The notes below the pieces were generated by a model. That model was given only the letters and a program-made list of their open reading frames with translations, did not search any database and was not told the origin of the DNA. A stretch of 64,000 nucleotides of DNA from Pedobacter chitinilyticus (GTDB lineage: Bacteria; Bacteroidota; Bacteroidia; Sphingobacteriales; Sphingobacteriaceae). The translations under genes and the position numbers were made by a program. Shown in pieces: positions 7,957 through 16,423 of the stretch. The number at the start of each line of letters is the position of its first letter. Position 1 is the stretch's first letter. The stretch covers positions 126,531-190,530 of the forward strand of contig NZ_QMHN01000004.1 of NCBI RefSeq assembly GCF_003313385.1. Reading direction: 5' to 3'.

Positions 7957-8934
7957 ATGATTAATCAGTTTAGAAGCTTACACCCTATTAACCTATTGTT
8001 ATTGGTTGCCTATACCGTTTTAATGCGGTTGGCTATCTTTTTCAATTTACCTGCCGAACTTAATTTCGAAATACTCGAATCGTACACCAAGTTTTTCATC
8101 AACATTCCCAATAATGCGCTATCGCCAGAAGCCAATGTTTTTTTTGCTGCGGTAGTCGTATTGGTGCAAGCCTTAATTTTCAATCGGATTATCAATAACC
8201 ATGGTTTGTTAAATAAACCGAGTTACCTGCCTGCGTTGATGTACATTTCGGGAACGAGTTTATTTCTGCAATTTTTGGTGCTTAGCCCAGCATTAATTTG
8301 CAACTTCCTGATGATAGTGGTGATCGATAAGTTTTTAAAACTTGCCAAAACTTCAAACGCCATGAGCATTATGTTTGATTCGGGGATGGTGATTGCTATT
8401 GGCACATTGATTTACTTTCCCTTCATCATGTTGTTGTTGATGTTGTGGCTCAGTTTGTTGTTGTACAGACCTTTTAACTGGCGGGAATGGGTTTCTGGAA
8501 TCATTGGATTTTTGACCATTTTTATGTTTGTGGCTGTCTTTTACTATTGGAACGATAGCATCGATCGTTTTTTTGATATTTGGCAGCCTTTAACCAATAA
8601 GTTTCCAATCAACCTGCAAATTAACTATAACGATTACTTGGTACTTATCCCTGTAGGTTTAATCATGATCATGGCAGTGATTCAGCTGCGGGAAAACTTC
8701 TTTAGGAGCTTTATCAGTACCCGTAAAGCTTTTCAAATGCTGTTTTTTATGTTCGTCATCAGCATTGTTAGTTTTTACACCAAAAGAGGCGTTACCGTAG
8801 CACATTTTGTGCTGTGTGTGCCATCTGGTGCCATATTGCTTGCCTACTATTTTTCAAACGCAAAAAAGAGGTGGTTTTACGAAACACTTTTTCTGATTTT
8901 AGTGGTGTGCATCCAATACTTTTTGTTTGTTTAA
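7957..8934 (+). CDS. DUF6427 polytopic membrane protein
   Basis: A 325-residue protein with around ten hydrophobic segments and no recognizable catalytic motif. The opening MINQFRSLHPINLLLLVAYT and the overall layout fit the Bacteroidota family DUF6427. A promoter-like TACTTTGC lies at 7935-7942, 15 bases before the ATG, so it can be transcribed apart from the glycosyltransferase gene 29 bases upstream. A role in envelope lipid or polysaccharide handling is suggested only by its neighbours. Confidence 0.7.
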   Translation: MINQFRSLHPINLLLLVAYTVLMRLAIFFNLPAELNFEILESYTKFFINIPNNALSPEANVFFAAVVVLVQALIFNRIINNHGLLNKPSYLPALMYISGTSLFLQFLVLSPALICNFLMIVVIDKFLKLAKTSNAMSIMFDSGMVIAIGTLIYFPFIMLLLMLWLSLLLYRPFNWREWVSGIIGFLTIFMFVAVFYYWNDSIDRFFDIWQPLTNKFPINLQINYNDYLVLIPVGLIMIMAVIQLRENFFRSFISTRKAFQMLFFMFVISIVSFYTKRGVTVAHFVLCVPSGAILLAYYFSNAKKRWFYETLFLILVVCIQYFLFV

Positions 8935-8940
8935 ACATCA

Positions 8941-9039
8941 CCACAAATACACAGATTAAATAGAAATGTATGGGTAGTTTAAAGGCCCGCATTGGGTTTA
9001 TTTTTTGAAGTTGAAATTTGAAAATGGGTGTATCTGTGG
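8941..9039. repeat. Decayed inverted repeat in the DUF6427-coaX gap
   Basis: CCACAAATACAC at 8941-8952 is matched by GTGTATCTGTGG at 9028-9039 (one mismatch in 12). A similar half-site, CCACAAAATTTTCACGGAT, occurs at 11925-11943 after lptC. The pattern resembles dispersed intergenic repeats rather than a regulatory site, because neither copy is placed consistently relative to a promoter. Confidence 0.45.
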
Positions 9040-9115
9040 CTCAAATATATTCTACAAATAATTGGAGTTTAACCTTTTTTAACAAAATGATACCTCGAAA
9101 CTTGCCAAAGATGGT

Positions 9116-9181
9116 TAGCTTTGTGACATGAAACTGTTGACAATGTTTCTTTCTATTCGTAATTCGTTGTTGGTAATGTAA
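9116..9181 (+). promoter_or_regulatory. Candidate promoter and 17-codon leader frame before coaX
   Basis: TAGCTTTG at 9116-9123 matches the -7 consensus; no good -33 element is visible. Four bases later an ATG at 9128 opens a 17-codon frame (starting MKLLTMFLSI) that ends with TAA at 9179-9181, seven bases before the coaX ATG. It may be a translated leader or a chance frame. Confidence 0.3.
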
Positions 9182-9188
9182 ATATTTG

Positions 9189-9929
9189 ATGAATAATCTA
9201 GTCATAGATATTGGCAATACCTATAGCAAACTAGCAGTCTTTGAGCAAAAAGAACTCCTCTATTTCGAGCAGCTTGAAAAAATAGAAGAGGCTAACCTCT
9301 TAAAACTAATTACCGAATATAAGATTGTGAGTTCAACGGTTTCTAGCGTGAGAAACCAGATAGACGATTTGGAAAAACTGCTAAAACAACATACTACTTA
9401 TGTGCGCTTTAGTACCCAAATTGTAGGCGGAGTAAAGAGTTATTACGAAAGCCCACAAACTTTGGGTTTGGACAGATGGGCAAAAGTAATTGCGGCGCAT
9501 TGTTTATACGCTAGTCAAAATACACTTATGATTGATGCGGGAACCTGTATTACTTATGATGTACTTACGGCCAACAATGAATACTTTGGAGGAAGTATAA
9601 GTTTGGGTTTGAATATGCGTTTTAAAGCATTGAACCATTATACGGGGCGTTTGCCCTTGGTGATTTGGGATAATAAAACGCAGGAAGTGATAGAAGAAGG
9701 GACCAATACCCAAAAGGCCATTAAACGAGGCGTATTACAGGGTGCGGTAAATGAAATAGAAGGTTTTATTGCCTTAGAACAGCAAAGAAACCCCAATTTA
9801 AAAGTGGTATTAACTGGAGGTGATTCGGTTTTTTTGAACAAGCAATTAAAAAATAGCATATTTGCCGCCCAGATTACTCATGAACCCTATTTGGTTTTAA
9901 AAGGATTGAATGAAGTTATTACATTATAA
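9189..9929 (+). CDS. coaX: Type III pantothenate kinase
   Basis: A 246-residue enzyme of the ASKHA fold that phosphorylates pantothenate in the first step of coenzyme A synthesis. Visible motifs are the phosphate-1 loop VIDIGNTYSKLAVF (residues 4-17), GLDRWAK (about 97) with the conserved aspartate, and MIDAGTCITYD (about 112). The length is typical. ATG at 9189 is used in place of a TTG one codon earlier. The outer-membrane protein gene starts one base after its stop, so the two are co-transcribed. Confidence 0.93.
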   Translation: MNNLVIDIGNTYSKLAVFEQKELLYFEQLEKIEEANLLKLITEYKIVSSTVSSVRNQIDDLEKLLKQHTTYVRFSTQIVGGVKSYYESPQTLGLDRWAKVIAAHCLYASQNTLMIDAGTCITYDVLTANNEYFGGSISLGLNMRFKALNHYTGRLPLVIWDNKTQEVIEEGTNTQKAIKRGVLQGAVNEIEGFIALEQQRNPNLKVVLTGGDSVFLNKQLKNSIFAAQITHEPYLVLKGLNEVITL

Positions 9930-9930
9930 A

Positions 9931-11241
9931 ATGAACAAAAAAATGAAGCATGTTTATGTTGCTTGCTTACTAATGGCTTCTTTCGGAGCTTATGCGCAAA
10001 CAACCGTGCAGTCGCCATATTCTAAATTTGGTTTAGGAAACCTTAAAGGTTCGGTTTTGCCTAACCAAAGAGCTATGGGTGGAATTTCTGCTGGTGTTTT
10101 TAGGTCGAGCTACATCAATAATATCAACATGCAAAACCCGGCTTCTTACGCAGGGATTAATTTAACCACTTTGGATATTGGTATGTCGGGAAGCTTTGCT
10201 AATTTAAAAACCAATACCTTAAGCGAAAATAGCTTCAACTCTTCATTGAGTCATTTGGCAATGGCCTTCCCAGTAACCATGAAATCGGCATTAAGTGTTG
10301 GTATTTTGCCTTACTCGGAACTGGGCTACAATTTCAGTAACCGAATGACTGTAGGTACAACTACCGACAATACTAAGACGGTAGATTATTTGTATAGTGG
10401 CGAGGGAGGTTTGTCCAAAGCCTATATTGGTTACGGTATTCAATTTGGCGACCACTTTAGGGTTGGTGCTAATGCAGAATATCTATTTGGTAACTTAATC
10501 CAAAACCGTTCAACAGAATATGTGAATGAGGCGGGCGCCATCAATTCACGTGATCAATTGAAAAATAGTGTTGCTGGTTTTAACTTTAGCTACGGTGCAC
10601 AATACGATTTTCGCTTGGGAAATAAAACTTCATTAGTGTTGGGCTACTCTGGTTCTTCAGCTTCGAAGTTAAATTCAGAAAAGAGCCAGTACATTACCAT
10701 TTATCAAAAAGATTCACAAGGTAATGAACTATCAGCCTTAGATACCTTGTCGGCTGTTGAAAATGGAAAAACTAATCTGAAATTGCCTTTGGTACATAAT
10801 TTTGGATTTACCTTGGTGAAAGAAAATAAATGGTTAATCGGGGCGGATTATCGTACAGGTAAATGGTCAGAAATGTCTATCGACAATGTTAACCAAAACC
10901 TGAAAGATACTTACGGATTTTCTGTAGGGGGACAATTTACACCTGATGTTACGGCTATTAACGGTTATTTCAAAAGGGTAGATTATCGTTTGGGCTTTAC
11001 CTACGACAAGACTTATATCCAGATGAATAATCAAGATGTGAAGCAAATGGCATTAACGGTTGGTTTAGGCTTGCCTTTACAACCTGCTTATGCAAGATCA
11101 TCATTCTATAAAATGAACATTTCTGCAGAAATTGGAAGAAGAGGAAAAGTAAGTAATGGCTTAATTCAAGAGCGTTACGTAAACCTTCACTTAGGTTTCA
11201 TGTTGAACGATAAGTGGTTCCAAAGATTTAGGTTCGATTAA
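9931..11241 (+). CDS. Predicted outer-membrane beta-barrel protein
   Basis: A 436-residue protein with a signal peptide ending in FGAYAQ and then TTVQSPYSKFGLGNLKG, an N-terminus common in Bacteroidota outer-membrane porin-like proteins. The rest shows alternating polar and hydrophobic strands with many aromatic turn residues, and the C-terminus ends in an aromatic-rich strand (WFQRFRFD), as expected for a BAM-dependent barrel. No specific function is recognizable. It sits between coaX and lptC, an order seen often in this lineage, which suggests an envelope-assembly role. Confidence 0.8.
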   Translation: MNKKMKHVYVACLLMASFGAYAQTTVQSPYSKFGLGNLKGSVLPNQRAMGGISAGVFRSSYINNINMQNPASYAGINLTTLDIGMSGSFANLKTNTLSENSFNSSLSHLAMAFPVTMKSALSVGILPYSELGYNFSNRMTVGTTTDNTKTVDYLYSGEGGLSKAYIGYGIQFGDHFRVGANAEYLFGNLIQNRSTEYVNEAGAINSRDQLKNSVAGFNFSYGAQYDFRLGNKTSLVLGYSGSSASKLNSEKSQYITIYQKDSQGNELSALDTLSAVENGKTNLKLPLVHNFGFTLVKENKWLIGADYRTGKWSEMSIDNVNQNLKDTYGFSVGGQFTPDVTAINGYFKRVDYRLGFTYDKTYIQMNNQDVKQMALTVGLGLPLQPAYARSSFYKMNISAEIGRRGKVSNGLIQERYVNLHLGFMLNDKWFQRFRFD

Positions 11242-11274
11242 GAGGCATTATTCGATTGTTGAATTGTGGCAAAT

Positions 11275-11375
11275 AAAGGTCAAGGTTTAAAGGTTAATAG
11301 TCGATGGTCAATGAGCCCTCTTCACTCAAACTCAGGTTTTGCTACTCAACCTTTCCGATTTCCTCTTTTCCCTTC
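11275..11375. repeat. Heptad-periodic element A, overlapping the lptC start
   Basis: Positions 11275-11316 are six consecutive 7-base units such as AAAGGTC, AAGGTTT and GATGGTC. Positions 11348-11375 are four pyrimidine-rich units such as AACCTTT and CCTCTTT, the first being the exact reverse complement of AAAGGTT. The two arms could pair imperfectly. The lptC ATG at 11311 lies inside the last purine unit, so about the first 22 codons of the annotated gene come from this element. Confidence 0.6.
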
Positions 11376-11922
11376 CTATGTTCTGTTTGCCGCTTTATGC
11401 TTATTGCTTTCGGCCTGCGAAGGTGACGACCTTAAGAAAGTTTCGGCCATTGCAGCAAATAAAATTACGCTAAGCAGAGAACGTACTTATGGTGTAGAGA
11501 TCGTTTACAGCGATTCGGCCAAAGTAAAAGCCAAAGGTTATGCGCCTATTTTAGATAAAGTAACACCATCTGCTGGTGCTAATTACAGTGAGATGCCTAA
11601 AGGCGTAAAAATTTATTTTTACGACGAATTTATGAAAACCAAGGGTAGTATTACCTCTGGTTACGCGATCAATAAAGAAACCGAAAGGATCACTATTTTT
11701 AGGAAAAACGTTATAGTGGTAACCGATAATATGACCTTTAATACAGAGGAATTGATTTGGAATGAGAATACCAAAATGTACAATTCGCCAACAGGGACAG
11801 TAACCACCAAAGATGGGAATGTGCTGAGAGGAACCAGTTTTTCGGCCCCCCAGGATTTCAGTACTTATAGCATTACTTTACCTTCTGCGGACGCTTATAT
11901 CGAGAACGGAAAACTGCCATAG
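11311..11922 (+). CDS. lptC: LPS export protein LptC (lipoprotein form)
   Basis: A 203-residue protein with a hydrophobic segment ending in a lipobox (LCLLLSAC, then EGDD). It is followed by an LptC beta-jellyroll: DSAKVKAKGYAPILDKV, a central EFMKTKG and the ERITIFRKNVIVVTDNM strand pair. LptC bridges the LptB2FG extractor and LptA in lipopolysaccharide transport. Bacteroidota members are frequently lipoproteins. The start is uncertain: ATG 11311 gives an unusually long N-region of about 23 residues encoded by a repeat element, GTG 11266 would be longer still, and no in-frame ATG lies nearer the lipobox. Confidence 0.85.
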   Translation: MSPLHSNSGFATQPFRFPLFPSYVLFAALCLLLSACEGDDLKKVSAIAANKITLSRERTYGVEIVYSDSAKVKAKGYAPILDKVTPSAGANYSEMPKGVKIYFYDEFMKTKGSITSGYAINKETERITIFRKNVIVVTDNMTFNTEELIWNENTKMYNSPTGTVTTKDGNVLRGTSFSAPQDFSTYSITLPSADAYIENGKLP

Positions 11923-12062
11923 AACCACAAAATTTTCACGGATATCTGCCTAGTTTTCAAGTCGAAAAACAATTGAAATTTAATATTTTCTAATTTGTCG
12001 CAAATTTGTATCTTGCGCCCTCTTAAAATTTACTAACAAAATAAAGATTTATAAAGAATAAT

Positions 12063-14162
12063 ATGGGTTTAATGACTTTCATGCGTACCAAAATGGGCTA
12101 CTTTTTAGTGGGTGGTATCGCAGTGGTGCTGGCGTTATTTGTTTTAGAGCCATTGTTGCAACAAGGTTCAGCAATATTTGGTGCGGCATCAAGAACAGTT
12201 GTAGGAAGCATTGATGGCGAAGACGTAAAGTATGACGCATTCAATACAAAAGTAGAACAAACTTCTGCTCAGTTTAAACAACAGTACGGTGGCGTGATGA
12301 ATGCCCAAATGCAATCAATGGCAGTAGACCAAGCTTGGCAAGCCGAAATTGCCAATGTAGTGCTAGGTAAAGAATTCGAACGTGTTGGATTAGCAGTTTC
12401 TTCTGATGAGCTTTTTGATTTGGTTCAAGGTAAAAACCCAAGTCCGCTGATTACGCAATACTTTGGTAATCCACAAACAGGTGAGTTTGATAGAACTGCG
12501 GTAATGACTTCTTTGAAAAGCAGAGATAAAAATCCTCAGCTAGCACAACAATGGTTGATGTTGGAAAACGAAATCGAAAAACAAGCGCTTCAAGCAAAAT
12601 ATACCAAATTAGTAAGCAACTCTGTTTACGTAACTACTTTGGAAGCAAATGATGAGTATATCAACCGTAACAAGTTGGTAAACTTTAAATATGTAAACCT
12701 TGATTATAGCTCTATTTTAGATGCAAATGTTAAATTGACTGATGCAGACTACAAAGAGTACTATGACGAGAACAAAAAACGTTTTGACAATCCAGCAGAA
12801 AGAAGAGATTTCAAATATGTTTCTTTCAGTATTTTACCTACTGCTGCAGATAGCGCTATTGTAAAAACCCAAATCGAGAAATTAGCGGCTGATTTCAAAA
12901 CAACGCCTAATGATTCGTTGTTCGCAGCAAATAACTCAGACGTTAAAGTTCCTTATACTTACCTTTCAAAAGGTAAATTAGATCCAGCAGTTGATTCAGT
13001 AATCTTCAACTATCCAGCAGGAAGTTTCTATGGACCAAAATTCTCTGGAAACTCTTATAAGTTGGTTAAGGTGATTGATAGCCGTTTTTCTCCAGATTCA
13101 GTTAAAGCAGCGCACATTTTAATTAACCCAGCGCAAGTTGGTGGCGAAGACAAAGCTTTCAAATTAGCTGACTCTTTAAAATCATTAGCTCAAGGTGGTA
13201 GCAACTTTGGCGAATTAGCTAAAAAATTCAGTGTTGATGGTTCAAAAGACCAAGGCGGTGATTTAGGTACTTTTGCTCGAGGAGCAATGGTGGCAGAATT
13301 TGAAAATGCAGCTTTCAATGGTAAAGCAGGTGACATCAAAGTGGTTAAATCTCAATTTGGTGTACACGTGATCAAAATCGAAAAACAAGTAGGTTCATCT
13401 AAAGTGGTGAAATTAGCCTACATCGAGAAAAACTTAGCGCCTAGCCAAAAAACAAGAGATGCAGCTTACAAAAAAGCAACAGCTTTCTTAGCTGAAGTGA
13501 AATCTGATAACTTCACCACTTTAGCTCAAAAACAAGGTTACACCGTTGGTGTCGCTGATGCAATTACAGCTACTCAAGGATATGCGCCAGGTTTGGATAA
13601 TCCACGTCAACTAATTAGAGAAGGTTACGAAGCCGATAAAGGTGATGTATTGCCACAGGTTTACACCATGGACAATGCTTATGTAGTAGCTCAATTAACA
13701 GGCATTAAACCAAAAGGTCAATTATCTTTAGAAGATGTGAAGAAACAAATTGAGCCTCAAGTGTTAAATGCGAAAAAAGCTAAAATGTTGACCGAGAAAT
13801 TTGACAAAGCATTAGCTGGAGCTTCTAGTATTGATGTAGTAGCACAAAAAGTAGGTAAAACAGCTACTCCAGTTCAAAATATGGTATTTGCTAATCCTAT
13901 TATTCCAGGCTTATCGCAAGAGAATAAAGTGATTGGAACAGTGTTTGGTTCACAAGTTGGCAAACTTTCTAAAGCTGTTAGTGGCGACAGAGGCGTATAC
14001 GTTTTTGTAGTAGAAGGTTTCACCAATCCAGCACCTTTAGCAAATACATTCAAGCAAAAAGAAGGGATGTTGATGAACATCAGCCAACGTGCGTTAGGCG
14101 GAGCATTCCAAGCTTTGCAAGAAAAAGCAGACATAAAAGACAATAGGGTGAAATTCTATTAA
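12063..14162 (+). CDS. PpiD-like periplasmic peptidyl-prolyl isomerase/chaperone
   Basis: A 699-residue protein anchored by one N-terminal transmembrane helix (residues 14-32, FLVGGIAVVLALFVLEPLLQ region). A SurA-like N-terminal chaperone domain spans about residues 40-230. A parvulin domain follows at about 345-445, with the hallmarks KAAHILI, FGELAKKFSVDGS, GGDLGTFARG and VKSQFGVHVIKIE. A second degenerate rotamase-like region may follow. Such SurA_N/PpiD proteins assist folding of exported outer-membrane proteins. A terminator hairpin follows the stop codon. Confidence 0.9.
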   Translation: MGLMTFMRTKMGYFLVGGIAVVLALFVLEPLLQQGSAIFGAASRTVVGSIDGEDVKYDAFNTKVEQTSAQFKQQYGGVMNAQMQSMAVDQAWQAEIANVVLGKEFERVGLAVSSDELFDLVQGKNPSPLITQYFGNPQTGEFDRTAVMTSLKSRDKNPQLAQQWLMLENEIEKQALQAKYTKLVSNSVYVTTLEANDEYINRNKLVNFKYVNLDYSSILDANVKLTDADYKEYYDENKKRFDNPAERRDFKYVSFSILPTAADSAIVKTQIEKLAADFKTTPNDSLFAANNSDVKVPYTYLSKGKLDPAVDSVIFNYPAGSFYGPKFSGNSYKLVKVIDSRFSPDSVKAAHILINPAQVGGEDKAFKLADSLKSLAQGGSNFGELAKKFSVDGSKDQGGDLGTFARGAMVAEFENAAFNGKAGDIKVVKSQFGVHVIKIEKQVGSSKVVKLAYIEKNLAPSQKTRDAAYKKATAFLAEVKSDNFTTLAQKQGYTVGVADAITATQGYAPGLDNPRQLIREGYEADKGDVLPQVYTMDNAYVVAQLTGIKPKGQLSLEDVKKQIEPQVLNAKKAKMLTEKFDKALAGASSIDVVAQKVGKTATPVQNMVFANPIIPGLSQENKVIGTVFGSQVGKLSKAVSGDRGVYVFVVEGFTNPAPLANTFKQKEGMLMNISQRALGGAFQALQEKADIKDNRVKFY

Positions 14163-14183
14163 TCTTATTTACTTAATTTTGTA

Positions 14184-14216
14184 ACCGTCCAAGCTTCAAA
14201 CTTGGGCGGTTTTTTG
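14184..14216 (+). terminator. Rho-independent terminator after the PpiD-like gene
   Basis: ACCGTCCAAG pairs with CTTGGGCGGT (one G-T pair) around a short loop and is followed by a run of T. It begins 22 bases after the stop codon. Confidence 0.85.
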
Positions 14217-14242
14217 TTTTAAAGGAAGTTAGCAGGCTTTAG

Positions 14243-14277
14243 CTCTTTTAACTTTTGATTTTACACTTTTTGACTTA
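14243..14277. repeat. Heptad-periodic half element F
   Basis: Five consecutive 7-base units of the type CTCTTTT, AACTTTT and CACTTTT run right up to the DUF2480 start codon region. Only one arm is recognizable; no complementary purine arm was found nearby. Confidence 0.4.
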
Positions 14278-14282
14278 GCAAA

Positions 14283-14798
14283 ATGGATATTCAAGAAAAC
14301 ATCGTTAATAAAGTTGCCGCTAGCGGATTAATCACTTTTAATTTGGAAGATTATCTAGAAAATGGTGAACGTTTGCTGTACGATATCAAAGACAACCTTT
14401 TTCACGGACTAATGTTGAGAGAAAAAGATTTTCGTGAATTTGTAAAGGAACATGATTGGCAACAATATCAGGATAAGAATATCGCTATAACCTGTACCGC
14501 AGATGCCATTGTGCCTACTTGGGCTTATATGTTGCTGGCCAATAAAATGAAGCCTTTTGCAAATGAAGTAGTTTTCGGTAATTTGGATACTTTGGAAACC
14601 CAGTTGTTTTCAAAAGCCTTGGCAAAAGTTAATTTGGAAGAATATGCAGGACAAAGGGTGGTGGTTAAAGGTTGTGCAAATCCTCAAATTCCAATTTCAG
14701 CTTATGTGGAAATTACGGCACTGTTAACACCCGTGGTTAAAAGTTTGATGTATGGTGAGCCGTGCTCTACCGTACCGCTTTACAAAAGGAAAGATTAG
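14283..14798 (+). CDS. DUF2480 family protein
   Basis: A 171-residue soluble protein. It matches DUF2480, a Bacteroidota family, along its length: an N-terminal NKVAASGLITFNLEDY, a central VPTWAYMLLANKM and a C-terminal VKGCANPQIPISAYVEITAL. No catalytic motif is evident beyond the conserved cysteine of KGCANPQIP. The family is often encoded near translation or iron-sulfur genes, but its function is unknown. It forms a monocistronic unit between a terminator and the DUF3108 gene. Confidence 0.85.
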   Translation: MDIQENIVNKVAASGLITFNLEDYLENGERLLYDIKDNLFHGLMLREKDFREFVKEHDWQQYQDKNIAITCTADAIVPTWAYMLLANKMKPFANEVVFGNLDTLETQLFSKALAKVNLEEYAGQRVVVKGCANPQIPISAYVEITALLTPVVKSLMYGEPCSTVPLYKRKD

Positions 14799-14926
14799 CC
14801 ATTTTGTTTTTGTGAAAGCGTATATTTGCCTAGATTTTATTCTCTGGTTTATGCGTTTTAACAAATGTTAACATCTGCTCTGTTATATTTTTTAAAAATT
14901 GGATTACTTTTTGTTTTAACTAGGGC

Positions 14927-15700
14927 ATGAGAAAATTAGCGTTAATATTAGCGATAGTTGCTTGTGGGAAGTTTTCCCTTGCCCAAGAGCTCCCCATTAA
15001 AAAGGAAACTGCTTTTAAGGAAGGAGAAGTACTCAGCTATAAACTAAAGTACGGTTTTATCACGGCTGCCGAGGCGACCATTAAAGTAGAAGCTTCGGAT
15101 ATGAAGTTTGATGGAAATCCAACCTATCGTTTGGTGGTTGATGCACGCACATCGGGTACTTTCGATATTTTTTATAAAATCAGGGACCATTATGATTCCT
15201 ACATCCATAAAACGGAACTTACCCCTTACTTTTATCAGGAGGACGTTAGAGAAGCAAATTATCGTAGGCAAGATAAAGCAAGGTTCTATCAAGATGGCAA
15301 AAAGGTAGTGGCTAACAGAGGAACCTTTACTACCCCAACTACACAAACTTTTGATTTAGTTTCTGCCTACTACTTTGCTCGTAGCCTAGATATTTCCAAA
15401 TTAAAAATCAACGATACCTTTAAGCTCAATTATTTTTTGGGTGATGAAATTTCGTCCCTTGAAATACAATACATTGGTAAAGAAACCATAAAATCTAAAC
15501 TCGGTAAAATCAACTGTCTTAAATTTAGTCCGTCAATTAAGCCAGGACGTATTTTTAGAAAGGATAGTAAATTGTACCTTTGGATTACCGATGACGGAAA
15601 CCGAGTTCCTGTAAAAGCACAGGTAGAAATATTAGTCGGTTCGGTAACACTAGAAATTAAATCGGCCGAAGGCCTAAAATACCCAATTGGAAAAGGTTAA
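14927..15700 (+). CDS. DUF3108 secreted protein
   Basis: A 257-residue exported protein with a signal peptide (MRKLALILAIVACGKFSLAQ). The mature part begins with FKEGEVLSYKLKYGFITAAE, the characteristic DUF3108 opening, and continues as a beta-rich domain (VDARTSGTFDIFYKIRDHYD, then SKLYLWITDDGNRVPVKAQV near the end). The family is periplasmic and of unknown function. Its fold is thought to resemble lipid-binding LolA-like half barrels, which is inference here. A possible -7 box TATATTTG lies at 14821-14828. Confidence 0.85.
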   Translation: MRKLALILAIVACGKFSLAQELPIKKETAFKEGEVLSYKLKYGFITAAEATIKVEASDMKFDGNPTYRLVVDARTSGTFDIFYKIRDHYDSYIHKTELTPYFYQEDVREANYRRQDKARFYQDGKKVVANRGTFTTPTTQTFDLVSAYYFARSLDISKLKINDTFKLNYFLGDEISSLEIQYIGKETIKSKLGKINCLKFSPSIKPGRIFRKDSKLYLWITDDGNRVPVKAQVEILVGSVTLEIKSAEGLKYPIGKG

Positions 15701-15771
15701 TTGTTTAATCGTTTAATTGGTATTGATGATTTAATAACAGTTAACCGATTTATACAATGCAACGATTAAAC
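15696..15771. repeat. Periodic inverted-repeat element B
   Basis: Between the DUF3108 and DUF3109 genes, units of about 8 bases (TTGTTTAA, TCGTTTAA) form one arm. The arm GTTTAATCGTT (15703-15713) is the exact reverse complement of AACGATTAAAC (15761-15771). It resembles the heptad elements in plan but is less regular. Confidence 0.45.
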
Positions 15772-15778
15772 ATAAATA

Positions 15779-16345
15779 ATGATTGAAGTTCAAAGTACCT
15801 TATTACATGAAGATCTTATTAAAGAAGATTTTGTATGTAATTTAAGCAAGTGTAAAGGAATTTGTTGTGTGGAAGGAGATGCAGGTGCTCCACTTGAGCA
15901 AGCAGAAAAGGAAATATTAGAGGAGATATACCCTAAAATAAAGCATTTACTAGCTCCAAAAGGCATTGCTGCCATCGAAGAATACGGTACTTCAGTGTTG
16001 GATTTGGATGGAGATTTAACTACCCCTTGTGTAGACGGCCATAAAGAATGTGCTTACGTAACCTTTGAGAATGGCATCACCAAATGTGCTATTGAAAAGG
16101 CTTATGAACAAGGTTTGGTAGATTGGAAAAAGCCAATTTCATGCCACTTGTATCCAATAAGAATTACCCAATATCCAGAATTTGAAGTGCTGAACTACGA
16201 TAGGTGGCATATTTGCAAAGATGCTTGTACTTTCGGGAGAGAACTAAAAGTGCCCGTTTATAAGTTTCTTAAAGACCCTCTGATTAGAAAATACGGAGAA
16301 GACTGGTATACAGAACTCGAAGAGAATTTAGCAAACAATAGCTAA
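15779..16345 (+). CDS. DUF3109 cysteine-rich protein
   Basis: A 188-residue protein of the DUF3109 family. It has an N-terminal cysteine cluster (CNLSKCKGICCVEGDAG, residues 20-36) and further conserved cysteines in TPCVDGHKECAYV, ITKCAIEKAY, KPISCHLYPIRI and WHICKDACTFG. The pattern resembles a metal- or Fe-S-binding protein of the YkgJ-like CxxxCxxC superfamily, but no cofactor is proven. It stands alone before the rhamnose genes. Confidence 0.85.
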   Translation: MIEVQSTLLHEDLIKEDFVCNLSKCKGICCVEGDAGAPLEQAEKEILEEIYPKIKHLLAPKGIAAIEEYGTSVLDLDGDLTTPCVDGHKECAYVTFENGITKCAIEKAYEQGLVDWKKPISCHLYPIRITQYPEFEVLNYDRWHICKDACTFGRELKVPVYKFLKDPLIRKYGEDWYTELEENLANNS

Positions 16346-16392
16346 ATCAATTCCTTAATTATTTTAACTTTAGATAAATAGAGACATTCTTA

Positions 16393-16400
16393 TATTTTTG
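16393..16400 (+). promoter_or_regulatory. Candidate promoter for rfbB-rfbD-rfbA
   Basis: TATTTTTG matches TAnnTTTG. A TTTA-type -33 element lies about 19 bases upstream. The box is 23 bases before the rfbB TTG start, giving a short leader. Confidence 0.5.
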
Positions 16401-16423
16401 TAGGAACAACATACATTATTGCT

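Noticed and set aside
9910..9930. Extended start of the outer-membrane protein overlapping coaX
   Set aside because: ATG 9931 gives a proper signal peptide and starts one base after the coaX stop; the upstream start adds MKLLHYK without support.
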